A stretch of 64,000 bases of DNA, from assembly GCF_900148495.1 (NCBI RefSeq), contig NZ_FTRU01000008.1, positions 1,240,001 through 1,304,000 of the forward strand. The letters run 5' to 3'. A program made the position numbers and the translations under genes. Position 1 is the stretch's first letter. Every line of letters starts with the position of its first letter. This DNA is from Negativibacillus massiliensis (GTDB taxonomy: Bacteria > Bacillota > Clostridia > Oscillospirales > Ruminococcaceae). The notes beneath the pieces are model-generated. The model made no database searches. It saw only the letters and a program-made list of their open reading frames with translations, and had not been told where the DNA came from. This document shows positions 50,088 to 59,340 of the stretch, piece after piece.

Positions 50088-50477
50088 TTATTTCCAGCGA
50101 AACGGCAGCAGGTCATCCAAAGTGACAACGCGATCGCTGAGCTTTACCTGTGCCAGATGATTGTCATCGTGCAGCTGGCACAAAAATTCCCGACATCGTC
50201 CGCAAGGTGAAATAACCTCAAAGCTTCCATCTTCCTTTTTATGCACTGCAATCACGCCCAAAATCCGGTTTTCTCCAGCAGTTATCATTGCTGCGGCTGC
50301 AGCATGCTCTGCACAAAATCCCATTGAGCAAGGAGTATCAATACAAACACCGGTATAGATGTTTCCCTGCTCGGTAACAATCGCTGCTCCAACCGATGCT
50401 GCAAACGAACTTTGAGATAATTCCCTTGGATTACAGACCGACTCTGCCTTTGCAATCATCTTTTCCCAGTCGATCAT
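50088..50477 (-). CDS. Cytidine-deaminase-like protein (Cdd/blasticidin-S-deaminase fold)
   Basis: A 129-residue zinc deaminase with the catalytic CAEHAAAAAM (metal Cys and proton-shuttle Glu) and the zinc pair PCGRCREF. Length and motifs fit the small homotetrameric cytidine deaminases. The Ala-rich stretch and HAA instead of the usual R-T-A also recall blasticidin-S-deaminase-like members, so the substrate is open. Start at 50477 with GGAGG 10 bases upstream; the ATG overlaps the MATE stop (ATGA), so translation is coupled. Confidence 0.82.
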   Translation of the reverse strand: MIDWEKMIAKAESVCNPRELSQSSFAASVGAAIVTEQGNIYTGVCIDTPCSMGFCAEHAAAAAMITAGENRILGVIAVHKKEDGSFEVISPCGRCREFLCQLHDDNHLAQVKLSDRVVTLDDLLPFRWK

Positions 50478-51856
50478 GCCGTTTCTACCTCCCTTAATTT
50501 CGAAACGATGCTCTTGTGTTTCCATTTTCCGCTTGCATAGTAGATACCGGAAATCAACAGGCCAAGTACCCAGCCTACTGCATAGGAATAATAGATGTCT
50601 TCCTTATCAAACCATGCTGCAATCAGATAAGCAGCAGGCAGTCTTGCCAGCCACAAGCTGATAAAGGAGGAGATCATTGGAATCATCATATCTCCGGCAC
50701 CTCTTAAAACAGAGTTGAACATGAAGCTGATTGCAAGCAAAGAATAAAACGGCAAAACACCGTGCAGATAAGCGACACCGGCATCGATTACTTCCGGGTT
50801 ATGGCTGAACATTTGCATCATAAATGCACTGGTTGGATAAAGCAGTGCACCTATAACAACACAGCATCCGATCGACAAAATCATGGATGCGCGAACGCCT
50901 TCCTTAACACGGTGCTGGTTGCCCGCTCCGATATTCTGACCAGTATAGGTGGTCAGTGCGTTGGACAAGCTCTGTACCGGCAGGAATGCGAAGGTATCGA
51001 TCTTGTTTGCACCGTTAAATCCTGCCATAAAGTTGGAACCATAGCTGTTAACCAGAGACTGCATGAACATGATACCGATGGAAAACAGTGCCTGCTGGAT
51101 ACCGGATGGAATACCCAGCTTCATTGCCTGCACAAACAGGTTTTTCTGGAAATAGAATTTTTGTGGCTTGATCTTGATAAAATCATAACGGCGGTTAATA
51201 TAGAACACACCAAACAGCCAAGATGCAATCTGTGCAATGATGGTTGCAAGTGCTACACCCGCTACACCCAGTTTAATCGGAATAGTAAATACCAGGTCAA
51301 GGATAATATTGATTACCGTTGCAATCATCAAAAACAACAGCGAAGTGCGGCTGTCACCTAAACCCTGCAAAATACCGGAGTTGATGTTAAATCCAAGGTT
51401 ACCGATGATACCGATAAAAATAATAATCATATAGGTCTTTGCCATTGCAAGGGTTCCATCATCCGGAACCTGCATCAAGCGAAGAAGCGGCTCACTCAAA
51501 AAGATACCGATCAGAGAAAGTGGAATAATACCGATAATCAGCGCTGTATAGATGGTATTAACCGTCTGATTTACCTTTTCCAGATCTCTTGCTCCGTAAA
51601 ACTGCGCAATCATGATGGTTGCACCGGTACCAATTCCCATAAACAAAGAGCTGAGCATGAAAATAACAGGAAATCCTGTACCTACCGCAGCCAGTGCCTG
51701 ATCTCCGATTACATTTCCGACAACAATGCTGTCCACCATATTGTACAGCTGCTGAAAGACATTTCCCAAAAGGAGCGGCAGCGTAAAACTGATAATCAGT
51801 CGATACGCATTACCTTCGGTCATATCAATCGACGTTGTCTTTTTTCCTTTTGCCAT
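50474..51856 (-). CDS. MATE-family efflux transporter
   Basis: A 460-residue cation- or drug-antiporter of the MATE family with 12 predicted membrane segments in two related halves. Landmarks are TLPLLLGNVFQQLYNMVDSIVVGNVIG, AVGTGFPVIFMLSSLFMGIGTGATIMIAQFYGA, LGFNINSGILQGLGDSR and FNSVLRGAGDMMIPM. It probably exports organic cations or toxic compounds. Coupling to the deaminase-like gene could mean that both protect against a nucleoside-type compound, but this is a guess. Confidence 0.92.
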   Translation of the reverse strand: MAKGKKTTSIDMTEGNAYRLIISFTLPLLLGNVFQQLYNMVDSIVVGNVIGDQALAAVGTGFPVIFMLSSLFMGIGTGATIMIAQFYGARDLEKVNQTVNTIYTALIIGIIPLSLIGIFLSEPLLRLMQVPDDGTLAMAKTYMIIIFIGIIGNLGFNINSGILQGLGDSRTSLLFLMIATVINIILDLVFTIPIKLGVAGVALATIIAQIASWLFGVFYINRRYDFIKIKPQKFYFQKNLFVQAMKLGIPSGIQQALFSIGIMFMQSLVNSYGSNFMAGFNGANKIDTFAFLPVQSLSNALTTYTGQNIGAGNQHRVKEGVRASMILSIGCCVVIGALLYPTSAFMMQMFSHNPEVIDAGVAYLHGVLPFYSLLAISFMFNSVLRGAGDMMIPMISSFISLWLARLPAAYLIAAWFDKEDIYYSYAVGWVLGLLISGIYYASGKWKHKSIVSKLREVETA

Positions 51857-52075
51857 TTTTCTTCCTCCTTTTTACTCTCTCCTGTCAAATTTACCCCTCA
51901 TCATAATTGAGGTGAATAAAAATAGATGGACAGCCGTCCATCATCTTTATAAAATCATTATATGTGAAATACCATGAAAACACAAGCAAAATTCTGATTT
52001 TTCTGTCCTTTTCACCCAAAGTTTTCATTTTGTGTATTACGGCTATTTTTAATTTTATTTTTTCTCAATTTTTTA

Positions 52076-52104
52076 TTGACTTTTTACTAGAAAGGGATTA
52101 TAAT
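52076..52104 (+). promoter_or_regulatory. Strong sigma-A promoter of a candidate small RNA
   Basis: TTGACT (52076-52081) and a consensus TATAAT (52099-52104) are exactly 17 bases apart. No start codon with a ribosome site follows before the terminator at 52196-52236. Confidence 0.75.
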
Positions 52105-52110
52105 AAAGTT

Positions 52111-52236
52111 ACTCAAAAACAAAGATGTTTTTGACACCTTTTTTAGAAATCTTCTGACCGGTAACGCCGGTCGTCCTCTATTTTTTATTACACAGCCGAA
52201 AGGGGAAGTCCGTTGGACTTCCCCTTTCGGTTTTTT
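52111..52236 (+). ncRNA. Candidate small RNA of about 125 nt
   Basis: Between the promoter at 52076-52104 and a 16-bp terminator lie two further hairpins: TCAAAAAC-loop-GTTTTTGA followed by CACCTTTTTT, and ACCGGTAACGCCGGT. No open frame with a ribosome site is seen. The RNA could be independent or a terminated leader of the HelD gene, but HelD has its own promoter at 52256-52284. No known family recognised. Confidence 0.5.
52196..52236 (+). terminator. Very strong intrinsic terminator before helD
   Basis: A perfect 16-bp stem (52196-52211 with 52215-52230) with a 3-base loop, followed by TTTTTT. Confidence 0.95.
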
Positions 52237-52255
52237 CGTTTTTCTGCTTCTTTAA

Positions 52256-52284
52256 TTGTTTTTTTAATATCATCGTGCTATAAT
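52256..52284 (+). promoter_or_regulatory. Promoter of helD
   Basis: TTGTTT (52256-52261) and TATAAT (52279-52284) are 17 bases apart, giving a leader of about 105 nt before the helD ATG. Confidence 0.6.
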
Positions 52285-52397
52285 AAAAAGATATTGTATG
52301 AAAATATTTTTATTTGCTTTTTATAAGGTTCCGCTCAGCCAGCAGGAAGTACTCTTTCCGGCGAAGGAATCTCTTCTGACAGGGCAAGGAGGCTCTT

Positions 52398-54653
52398 ATG
52401 GAATACGAAAAAGAATTTCTGGTTGAACAGCAGTATCTGGAAAAGACCTGCTCCTTTATAAAAGAAAACCTGACTCGGGAAGAAGCAGATTGTTCCGATG
52501 AAAAAGATCAGATCATCTCTGCGCGCAAGGAAATGTGGGAAAATGTATCTTTCCGCGGTGGTTTTGACAATGTCGTGGAGGCTCATCAGGCACTTGAATC
52601 GATTCAGGCACAATCTGCACGGTATGATGCTGCGCACAAGCGCATCGATCATTACCGTCAGGCATTGGACTGTCCTTATTTTGCACGGATTGACTTCACT
52701 GAAAATGGATATGAATCCTATCCTGCCGAAAAAATCTACATCGGCTTGTCCAACATTCAAGATGAGGAAAGCTATGAGACCTATGTTTATGACTGGCGCA
52801 CTCCGATTGCAAGCTTATTTTATCGTTACGAACCAGGAAAGGTAGAATATCAGGCTCCTTCTGGTACAATCCATGGAACGGTTTCGCTCAAACGTCAGTA
52901 CGAAATCAAAAACAGCACCCTCAACTACTTTTTTGATTCTGACGTCAACATCATGGACAACATGCTGCGTGAAGCACTCTCTCACAATGCTTCCCCACAA
53001 ATGAAGTCCATCGTAGAAACCATTCAGCGCCAGCAGGATATGATCATCCGCGACACCTTAAATGAGCTGGTATTTGTTCAGGGTGTTGCTGGCAGCGGCA
53101 AAACTTCGGTTGCTCTGCACCGTGTTGCCTTTCTCCTTTACGAAGGCGTCACCCAAAAACTGTATGCTAACAACATCGTCATCATCTCTCCGAATAATCT
53201 GTTTGGAAGTTACATTTCCAACGTCCTGCCGGAGCTGGGCGAAGAAAACATCGCGAGCCTTACCTTTGAGGCACTGTTCTCCAAAGCGTGCAGCACTGAT
53301 TTTCGCCTGATTCCGCGCAGCCAGCTACTGGAACAGATGGTTTGTGCCAACACCAAAAAAGAGAGAGAACTGTTGCATGAATCGGTAGAATTTTTCTCTT
53401 CCGAAACTTTTGCGCAGATTCTTGAGCGATATATCTCCTACTATATCCGCCGCATGATTCCATATACGGACCTGTACTACAATGGAAAGCTGCTGGAAAC
53501 GCGTGAAGAGATGAGCGCTTTTGTACAAAAAGCCTGCCGCCGCGCACCGCTGGACGGCGCACTGAAGCTGCTGGAGAAACGTCTCTGGACCCAGATTCAC
53601 AAAGTCCGCCGGGAAGAGCGCCTTAAAAAATTGCAGAATTTTTCTGGAACCTTTATCCAGCACCTTTACGATAAAAAGCAGTTTGGTCGTTTGCTCTCCA
53701 TCAAAGAGTGTACCCGTATCAAGCATCAAATCAAAAAATTCACCACCCTCGACAGTATGGAGCTGTTTCAAAAGCTCCTTTGCGACCGTGACCTTTTCTT
53801 TCGCATGGCAAAAGGACTTTCTCTTCCAGAGCAAATGGATGAAATCCTCTTCCTTGCACAACAACGTATCACTGATCCTTCCCCTTACCTTTCCTATCAG
53901 GATGCAATGCCGCTGTTTTATCTACATCTGGGTTTGTTTGGCACCGATCTTTATTCGGATATCCGACAGGTCGTTGTGGACGAGGCACAGGACTACTATC
54001 CGATACATTTTCACATCCTCAAAAAACTGTTCCCTTCTGCCCGCTACACCATCATGGGCGACTACAATCAGACCATTGAAAAATTGGAAGGTCCTCAGTT
54101 CTATCGCGACACTGCCAAAATTCTGGATAAGAAGACTTCCTGCCTGATTACCTTAAACAAGGGATTCCGCTGTTCTTATGAAATCAACGAATTTTCCCGT
54201 CGATTCCTGCATGATTGTACCGATATGGAAAGCTTCGACCGCCACGAACAGCCGCCGCTTCTCGAACAGTGTGACGACCGAAACAAAATGGCACAGCGCA
54301 TCATCGAGCTGACCAGAGAATACCTCGGAGAAGGATTTGCTTCCATCGGCATTATCTGCAAGAGCCAGAAACAGGCAAATCAGCTGCACGCCCTGCTCAA
54401 AGACCAGATTCCGGTTCATCTGATGGATATTAATCAAAAAGAGATCTTTTCCGGTGTTATGCTGATGCCAGTATACATGGCAAAAGGATTGGAATTCGAC
54501 GCTGCCATTCTTTGTGATGTTGATGATAAAAACTATCGCAACGATTTTGACCGTCAGCTCCTGTATGTTTCCTGTACCCGTGCTCTGCATCGTCTGGCAA
54601 TTCTGTATACCGACAAGCCGAGCAAATATTTGAAAGCAGAGGAGATTAAATAG
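52398..54653 (+). CDS. helD: RNA polymerase recycling motor ATPase HelD (UvrD-like)
   Basis: HelD uses ATP hydrolysis to release stalled RNA polymerase from nucleic acid. The 751-residue protein begins with an N-terminal coiled-coil region (EYEKEFLVEQQYLEKTCSF) and the family strand IDFTENGYESYPAEKIYIGL..YVYDWRTPIASLFY. Helicase motifs follow: Walker A GVAGSGKTSVALHR (from about residue 229), IISPNNLF, Walker B VVDEAQDYYPIHF, GDYNQTI, VYMAKGLEFDAAI and SCTRALHRL. The size and WRTPIASLFY segment separate HelD from UvrD/PcrA. AAGGAGG is present. It overlaps the next gene by one base. Confidence 0.93.
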   Translation: MEYEKEFLVEQQYLEKTCSFIKENLTREEADCSDEKDQIISARKEMWENVSFRGGFDNVVEAHQALESIQAQSARYDAAHKRIDHYRQALDCPYFARIDFTENGYESYPAEKIYIGLSNIQDEESYETYVYDWRTPIASLFYRYEPGKVEYQAPSGTIHGTVSLKRQYEIKNSTLNYFFDSDVNIMDNMLREALSHNASPQMKSIVETIQRQQDMIIRDTLNELVFVQGVAGSGKTSVALHRVAFLLYEGVTQKLYANNIVIISPNNLFGSYISNVLPELGEENIASLTFEALFSKACSTDFRLIPRSQLLEQMVCANTKKERELLHESVEFFSSETFAQILERYISYYIRRMIPYTDLYYNGKLLETREEMSAFVQKACRRAPLDGALKLLEKRLWTQIHKVRREERLKKLQNFSGTFIQHLYDKKQFGRLLSIKECTRIKHQIKKFTTLDSMELFQKLLCDRDLFFRMAKGLSLPEQMDEILFLAQQRITDPSPYLSYQDAMPLFYLHLGLFGTDLYSDIRQVVVDEAQDYYPIHFHILKKLFPSARYTIMGDYNQTIEKLEGPQFYRDTAKILDKKTSCLITLNKGFRCSYEINEFSRRFLHDCTDMESFDRHEQPPLLEQCDDRNKMAQRIIELTREYLGEGFASIGIICKSQKQANQLHALLKDQIPVHLMDINQKEIFSGVMLMPVYMAKGLEFDAAILCDVDDKNYRNDFDRQLLYVSCTRALHRLAILYTDKPSKYLKAEEIK

Positions 54654-55318
54654 TGAAATTATCGGACACTAAAATCTTATCTATTGTATCCCATCACATT
54701 TCTTTAGATACTTGGAGTAAATACTCTGCGGATGAGCGTATTCAAATTATTCTTTCCTTGCTATCTGATTTAAAGAAATCATACCAGCTTTCTACAGAAA
54801 TCTCTTTTGATATGCCATCTGGATATGAAACTGCCTGTGGACTTTACGACCACACAATCAGTTGTCTGTTCCTCAATAAAAAGTTCCTGGAAGAACCTTC
54901 TTCCACAGAAGCTCTGTATTACTTTTTTCATGAATTTCGTCATGTGCTTCAATATGAGCGAAGTGATCTGTTTTCACCTGAACTCATCAAAAGTCTCCCT
55001 TATATTATTCAATACGATGGGAACTGCTTTAAGCTGGTGGATAACAACTGGTATCATGTAAAACTATCTGGAGAAGAAGCATATTTTACTGACTTATATC
55101 TTTCTTTGCCGTATGAAGCTGATGCAAACAAATTTGCATTTTCATGCTTAACTTCCTGTTCTTCTGATTTAAAGATAACAGAAGAAGTAAAACATCTTTA
55201 TAATTTTTGGTGTCCCAAATACAACACTATTTCCAAAGAAAGAATTTCCTCTGAACTGAGTAGAGTGTTTGCAGAAATTGACAAAGAAATTGAATCTATT
55301 AAAAAAGGCTGCCATTAA
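54653..55318 (+). CDS. Zinc-peptidase-like protein with HExxH motif (ImmA/IrrE-like)
   Basis: A 221-residue soluble protein. It contains FFHEFRHVLQYE (HExxH with His93, Glu94, His97) and, 58 residues later, YEADANKFA (Glu155, a candidate third zinc ligand as in ExxA of ImmA/IrrE peptidases). The GTG start overlaps the helD stop by one base, with GAGGAG in front. Its codon use is clearly more AT-rich than the neighbouring genes, suggesting a different origin. No repressor partner, as expected for mobile-element ImmA, is nearby. The coupling to helD is unexplained. Confidence 0.7.
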   Translation: MKLSDTKILSIVSHHISLDTWSKYSADERIQIILSLLSDLKKSYQLSTEISFDMPSGYETACGLYDHTISCLFLNKKFLEEPSSTEALYYFFHEFRHVLQYERSDLFSPELIKSLPYIIQYDGNCFKLVDNNWYHVKLSGEEAYFTDLYLSLPYEADANKFAFSCLTSCSSDLKITEEVKHLYNFWCPKYNTISKERISSELSRVFAEIDKEIESIKKGCH

Positions 55319-55334
55319 CTGGCAGCCTTTTTTC
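55301..55334. terminator. Bidirectional terminator between the HExxH gene and purD
   Basis: AAAAAAGGCTGCCA (55301-55314) pairs with TGGCAGCCTTTTTT (55320-55333). It overlaps the last codons of the plus-strand gene and ends the pur operon on the other strand. Confidence 0.92.
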
Positions 55335-56615
55335 TTATTTTAATGCAGACAAAGCACGTTTGCCGATATCACGGCGGCTGAAGCAATCCTCAAAGGAAAT
55401 TGCATCTACATTTTCATACGCCTTGTCGAGCGCAGCCTGAAGGCTGTCTGCTCTTGCGGTAACACCCAATACGCGTCCGCCGTTATTGTAGTAAACACCA
55501 TCACTTAGCTTGGTACCGGAATGATAGATGCTCACGCCATCTCTCTGACCCTGTGCATCCAGTCCGCTGATTGGCAGACCCTTGCGGTAGGATTTTGGAT
55601 AGCCGCCGCTTGCGATGATGACGCAGGCAGCCTTCTCATCCGAGAAGTGAACCATATCCTCGGTCAGTGTTCCGTTATATACTGCTTCCATAATTTCAAC
55701 CAGGTCGCTGTCCAGCAGTTCCAGTACAACCTGAGTTTCCGGATCGCCAAAACGGCTGTTGTATTCAATGACATATGGGCCTTTTGGTGTCAGCATCAAA
55801 CCAAAGTACAAACAACCTTTAAATGGTCTTCCCAGTTTCTGCATTGCTGCAACGGTTGGTTTGAAGATCTTGTCCATACATTCCTGTGCAACTTCTTTGG
55901 TATAGAATGGATTTGGTGCAACTGTACCCATTCCGCCGGTATTAAGACCCTTGTCGCCGTCCAGAGCGCGTTTGTGGTCCATCGAAGAAACCATCGGAAC
56001 AACAGTTTTTCCATCCACAAATGCCAGAACAGAAACTTCCGGTCCGGTCAGGAATTCTTCCACAACAACATGGTTGCCGCTGGTACCGAATACCTTTTCT
56101 TCCATGATCTCGTGCAGACCTTCTTTTGCTTCCTCATGGTTTGCAGCGATAATAACGCCCTTGCCCAGTGCCAGACCGTCTGCCTTGATAACTACCGGGT
56201 ACTCATTCTTTTCCTCAATATAGGAAAGTGCCTTCGCCGGGTCATCAAATACTTCATAAGAAGCAGTTGGGATATTAAATTCCTTCATCAGGTTTTTGGA
56301 GAAAACCTTGCTTGCCTCGATCTGTGCAGCATCTTTGGTTGGACCAAAGGTCATAATACCTTCTTTGTTGAGTGCATCAACCATGCCTGCTGCAAGCGGG
56401 TCATCCGGTGCAACAACAACCAGATCGATCGCATTTTCTTTGGAGAAGTTTACAACTCCCTCAATGTCCATCGCTTTGATGTCCACACACTGTGCATCAG
56501 CGCTGATACCGCCGTTACCTGGACAGCAATAGATTTTTTCTGCTTTTGGGCTTTGTTTTAATTTGCGGATAATTGCGTGTTCTCTGCCGCCGGAGCCTAC
56601 TACCAGAATTTTCAT
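55335..56615 (-). CDS. purD: Phosphoribosylamine-glycine ligase
   Basis: PurD joins glycine to phosphoribosylamine with ATP (step 2 of purine synthesis). The 426-residue protein has the N-terminal VVGSGGREHAI, the ATP-grasp part VVIKADGLALGKGVIIA and the segments NTGGMGTVAPNPFY and NSRFGDPETQVVL. It is the last gene of the leftward purine operon. Confidence 0.97.
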   Translation of the reverse strand: MKILVVGSGGREHAIIRKLKQSPKAEKIYCCPGNGGISADAQCVDIKAMDIEGVVNFSKENAIDLVVVAPDDPLAAGMVDALNKEGIMTFGPTKDAAQIEASKVFSKNLMKEFNIPTASYEVFDDPAKALSYIEEKNEYPVVIKADGLALGKGVIIAANHEEAKEGLHEIMEEKVFGTSGNHVVVEEFLTGPEVSVLAFVDGKTVVPMVSSMDHKRALDGDKGLNTGGMGTVAPNPFYTKEVAQECMDKIFKPTVAAMQKLGRPFKGCLYFGLMLTPKGPYVIEYNSRFGDPETQVVLELLDSDLVEIMEAVYNGTLTEDMVHFSDEKAACVIIASGGYPKSYRKGLPISGLDAQGQRDGVSIYHSGTKLSDGVYYNNGGRVLGVTARADSLQAALDKAYENVDAISFEDCFSRRDIGKRALSALK

Positions 56616-56688
56616 AGCAATCTTCCTTCCCTGTCAGATAGTTTCAAAAGAGGGGAAGGAAATCTTCCTTCCCCTTGATTGGTTTCGA

Positions 56689-57870
56689 TTAATGATGGAA
56701 CAGACGGATGCCGGTGAATGCCAGAACCATGTTGTATTTATCGCAGGTTTCGATAACGTTGTCGTCACGGATCGAGCCGCCTGGTTCTGCAATGTACTGT
56801 ACACCGGTGCGGTGTGCTCTTTCGATATTGTCACCGAATGGGAAGAACGCATCCGAACCCAGAGAAACACCGGTCAGAGTATCCAGCCATGCACGTTTTT
56901 CTTCTCTGGTCAGAGGTTCTGGTTTTTCGGTGAAGAAGTTTTCCCAGATACCGTCAGCCAGAACGTCCATATAATCATCAGAGATATAAACGTCGATGGT
57001 GTTGTCACGGTCAGCTCTGCGGATATCTTTCTTGAATGGCAGGTTCATTACCTTTTCATGCTGACGCAGGTACCAGATATCAGCCTTGTTGCCAGCCAGT
57101 CTGGTGCAGTGAATTCTGGACTGCTGACCAGCACCGATACCAATTGCCTGACCATCCTTAACATAGCATACCGAGTTGGACTGGGTATATTTAAGAGCAA
57201 TGAGGGAAATGAGCAGGTCGATCTTTGCGTTTTCTGGCAGTTCTTTGTTCTGGGAAACGATATTGTTGAACAGCTCTTTGTCGATCTTCAGGTTGTTTCT
57301 TCCCTGTTCAAAGGTAACACCGAATACATCTTTGTGTTCGATTTCCTGTGGAACATAGGAAGGATCGATCTCGATTACATTGTAGCTGCCTTTACGTTTC
57401 TCCTTGAGGATTGCCAGAGCTTCTTCGGTATAACCTGGAGCGATGACGCCGTCGGAAACTTCACGTTTGATGATTCTTGCAGTGCATTCATCACAAACAT
57501 CGGACAGTGCGATAAAGTCACCGTAGGAGGACATTCTGTCTGCGCCTCTTGCTCTTGCATAAGCGCTTGCAATTGGAGAAAGCTCACCCAGATCGTCTAC
57601 AAAGTAGATTTTCTTCATGGTGTCATCAAGCGGCAGACCAACTGCTGCGCCTGCTGGGGAAACGTGTTTGAAGGAAGCTGCTGCCGGAAGTCCGGTTGCT
57701 TCTTTGAGTTCTTTTACCAGCTGCCAGCTGTTGAATGCGTCCAGGAAGTTAATATAGCCTGGTTTACCGTTGAGAACCTTGATTGGAAGTTCGCTTCCAT
57801 CTTTCATAAAGATTCTGGACGGTTTCTGATTTGGGTTACATCCATATTTTAAAGCCAGTTCGTTTGCCAT
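56689..57870 (-). CDS. AICAR transformylase (stand-alone PurH C-terminal domain)
   Basis: Transfers the formyl group of 10-formyl-THF to AICAR (step 9). The 393-residue protein matches only the C-terminal half of Pur[31 protein letters not shown] (catalytic Lys-His), [39 protein letters not shown] and [14 protein letters not shown]. The MGS-like IMP cyclohydrolase half is missing; the next gene upstream supplies that activity. Position and coupling support a split bifunctional step. Confidence 0.93.
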   Translation of the reverse strand: MANELALKYGCNPNQKPSRIFMKDGSELPIKVLNGKPGYINFLDAFNSWQLVKELKEATGLPAAASFKHVSPAGAAVGLPLDDTMKKIYFVDDLGELSPIASAYARARGADRMSSYGDFIALSDVCDECTARIIKREVSDGVIAPGYTEEALAILKEKRKGSYNVIEIDPSYVPQEIEHKDVFGVTFEQGRNNLKIDKELFNNIVSQNKELPENAKIDLLISLIALKYTQSNSVCYVKDGQAIGIGAGQQSRIHCTRLAGNKADIWYLRQHEKVMNLPFKKDIRRADRDNTIDVYISDDYMDVLADGIWENFFTEKPEPLTREEKRAWLDTLTGVSLGSDAFFPFGDNIERAHRTGVQYIAEPGGSIRDDNVIETCDKYNMVLAFTGIRLFHH

Positions 57871-57915
57871 AAAAAATCCATCCTTTCCTTAAAACAAGTT
57901 CTGTTTTCCGATCGA

Positions 57916-58617
57916 CTATTTGTTCTTGTTGATGATTCTGGTTTCGATTTCGCCGCTTTCAACATCAATAAAGCGGGTAAAGAGAGAAACCTTGTTGTCT
58001 GCATTGAGGTTCTCCCAGATTTCGCTGGTGAACGCATCGATATCGCCGGAGATTACAACTGGAGTTGGCTCTCCTTCGTAGGATGGGATCGGGCTGCCAT
58101 CACATTTGTATGTATGGATAAAGTGACCTTCTCCTGCTTTTGGATCGGTGTATTCAAAGAAGTATCTGCGTGTGCTGGAAGAATCATTGTTGTTGCTCTT
58201 GAGAATCGAGAGTTTGTAATCAAAGCCTTCTACCAGACCGGAGATACGAGGAGTAAAGTTTGGTGCATCCGGTTCAAAGGTTCTGGTGCGCAGTGCTTCT
58301 TCGAAAGATTTGCCCTCTTTGAGGAAATCATAGATGGTATCAGTCTGGTCACCGTTTGTTACAACAGTCTGTTTGCCGAGAACTCTGACTGGAGCATAAA
58401 TGATGAGGGATGGGTCTTCCAGTTTTGCAGGATCAAATGCCTCAGTGCGGATACCGCCTTCCTGTTCTACAAAAACACGGTTGCGGCTATTTTCACTTCT
58501 GCCCATGATGAAATAAGCAATAACTGCTTTTTTGCCATCCTCGCTTCTGCCCAGAACGATTCCTCTGCCAGGATAGGTGTTGCCGCGCAGTTCTTCTGCC
58601 AGATTTACGTATTTCAT
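57916..58617 (-). CDS. purO: IMP cyclohydrolase, PurO type
   Basis: A 233-residue enzyme closing the IMP ring (last step). It resembles the archaeal-type IMP cyclohydrolase (PF07826): NTYPGRGIVLGRSEDGKKAVIAYFIMGRSENSRNRVF near the start and EVITEAF/IRTEAFDP-like and YEGEPTPVVISGD later. It replaces the MGS-like N-terminal domain of bacterial PurH. Start at 58617, with GGAGGAA in front; an in-frame start 20 codons upstream lies before the ribosome site. Next to the stand-alone AICAR transformylase it completes the route. Confidence 0.9.
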   Translation of the reverse strand: MKYVNLAEELRGNTYPGRGIVLGRSEDGKKAVIAYFIMGRSENSRNRVFVEQEGGIRTEAFDPAKLEDPSLIIYAPVRVLGKQTVVTNGDQTDTIYDFLKEGKSFEEALRTRTFEPDAPNFTPRISGLVEGFDYKLSILKSNNNDSSSTRRYFFEYTDPKAGEGHFIHTYKCDGSPIPSYEGEPTPVVISGDIDAFTSEIWENLNADNKVSLFTRFIDVESGEIETRIINKNK

Positions 58618-58642
58618 AAGAGATTCCTCCACCCAAAATTGT

Positions 58643-59254
58643 TTATTTGTTGTCTTTTTCCTTCTGAATTTCTTCACAGAGCATTGCAGTCGCTTTTGGT
58701 AAAAGCTCCCACTCTGCCTGCTCCATAACCCTTCTCTGCAAGGTTTCCGGTGTATCGTCCGGTTCGATGTAAACTGCTTTTTGCAGAATGATGCTGCCGC
58801 CGTCGGTCACTTCATTGACAAAATGTACCGTTGCACCAGTTACCTTGACACCATACTCCAGCGCAGCTTCATGTACCTTGAGTCCATAAAAACCGTTTCC
58901 GCAGAAGGATGGAATCAGAGACGGATGAATGTTGATGATGCGGTTTGGATAAGCGTCGATCACTTCTTTACCCAGAATACTTAAAAATCCTGCCAGCACC
59001 ACCAGCTCAATGCCGTGGCTTTTCAGTTCAGAAACAAGCTTTTTATCAAAGTTTTCTGCACTGCCGCACTCTTTTCGGCTGATCACCATCGACTCGATAC
59101 CGGCTTTTTCTGCCCGCTCCAGGGCATAGACGCCTGCCCGGGAACTGATGACCAGGCTGATCTGTCCACATCCAAGCTCTCCTGCCTGCTGACGGTCAAT
59201 CAGTGCCTGAAGGTTTGTTCCGCCGCCGGAAACCAACACTGCTATTTTAACCAT
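58643..59254 (-). CDS. purN: Phosphoribosylglycinamide formyltransferase
   Basis: PurN uses 10-formyl-THF to formylate GAR (step 3). The 203-residue protein has VLVSGGGTNLQALID, NIHPSLIPSFCGNGFYG (catalytic Asn and His) and VTDGGSIILQKAV (catalytic Asp). Standard size; lies between purM and purO. Confidence 0.96.
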   Translation of the reverse strand: MVKIAVLVSGGGTNLQALIDRQQAGELGCGQISLVISSRAGVYALERAEKAGIESMVISRKECGSAENFDKKLVSELKSHGIELVVLAGFLSILGKEVIDAYPNRIINIHPSLIPSFCGNGFYGLKVHEAALEYGVKVTGATVHFVNEVTDGGSIILQKAVYIEPDDTPETLQRRVMEQAEWELLPKATAMLCEEIQKEKDNK

Positions 59255-59340
59255 AAAAGCTGCCCCTTTTGTTTTAAAATGAAAAGCAGACGCAGCACAT
59301 AATTTATGACGCGTCTGCTTTTTGATCCAATCAAGTCAGA

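Noticed and set aside
55521-56561. Plus-strand open frame of about 346 codons opposite purD
   Set aside because: Antisense shadow of purD with no ribosome site or family signature.
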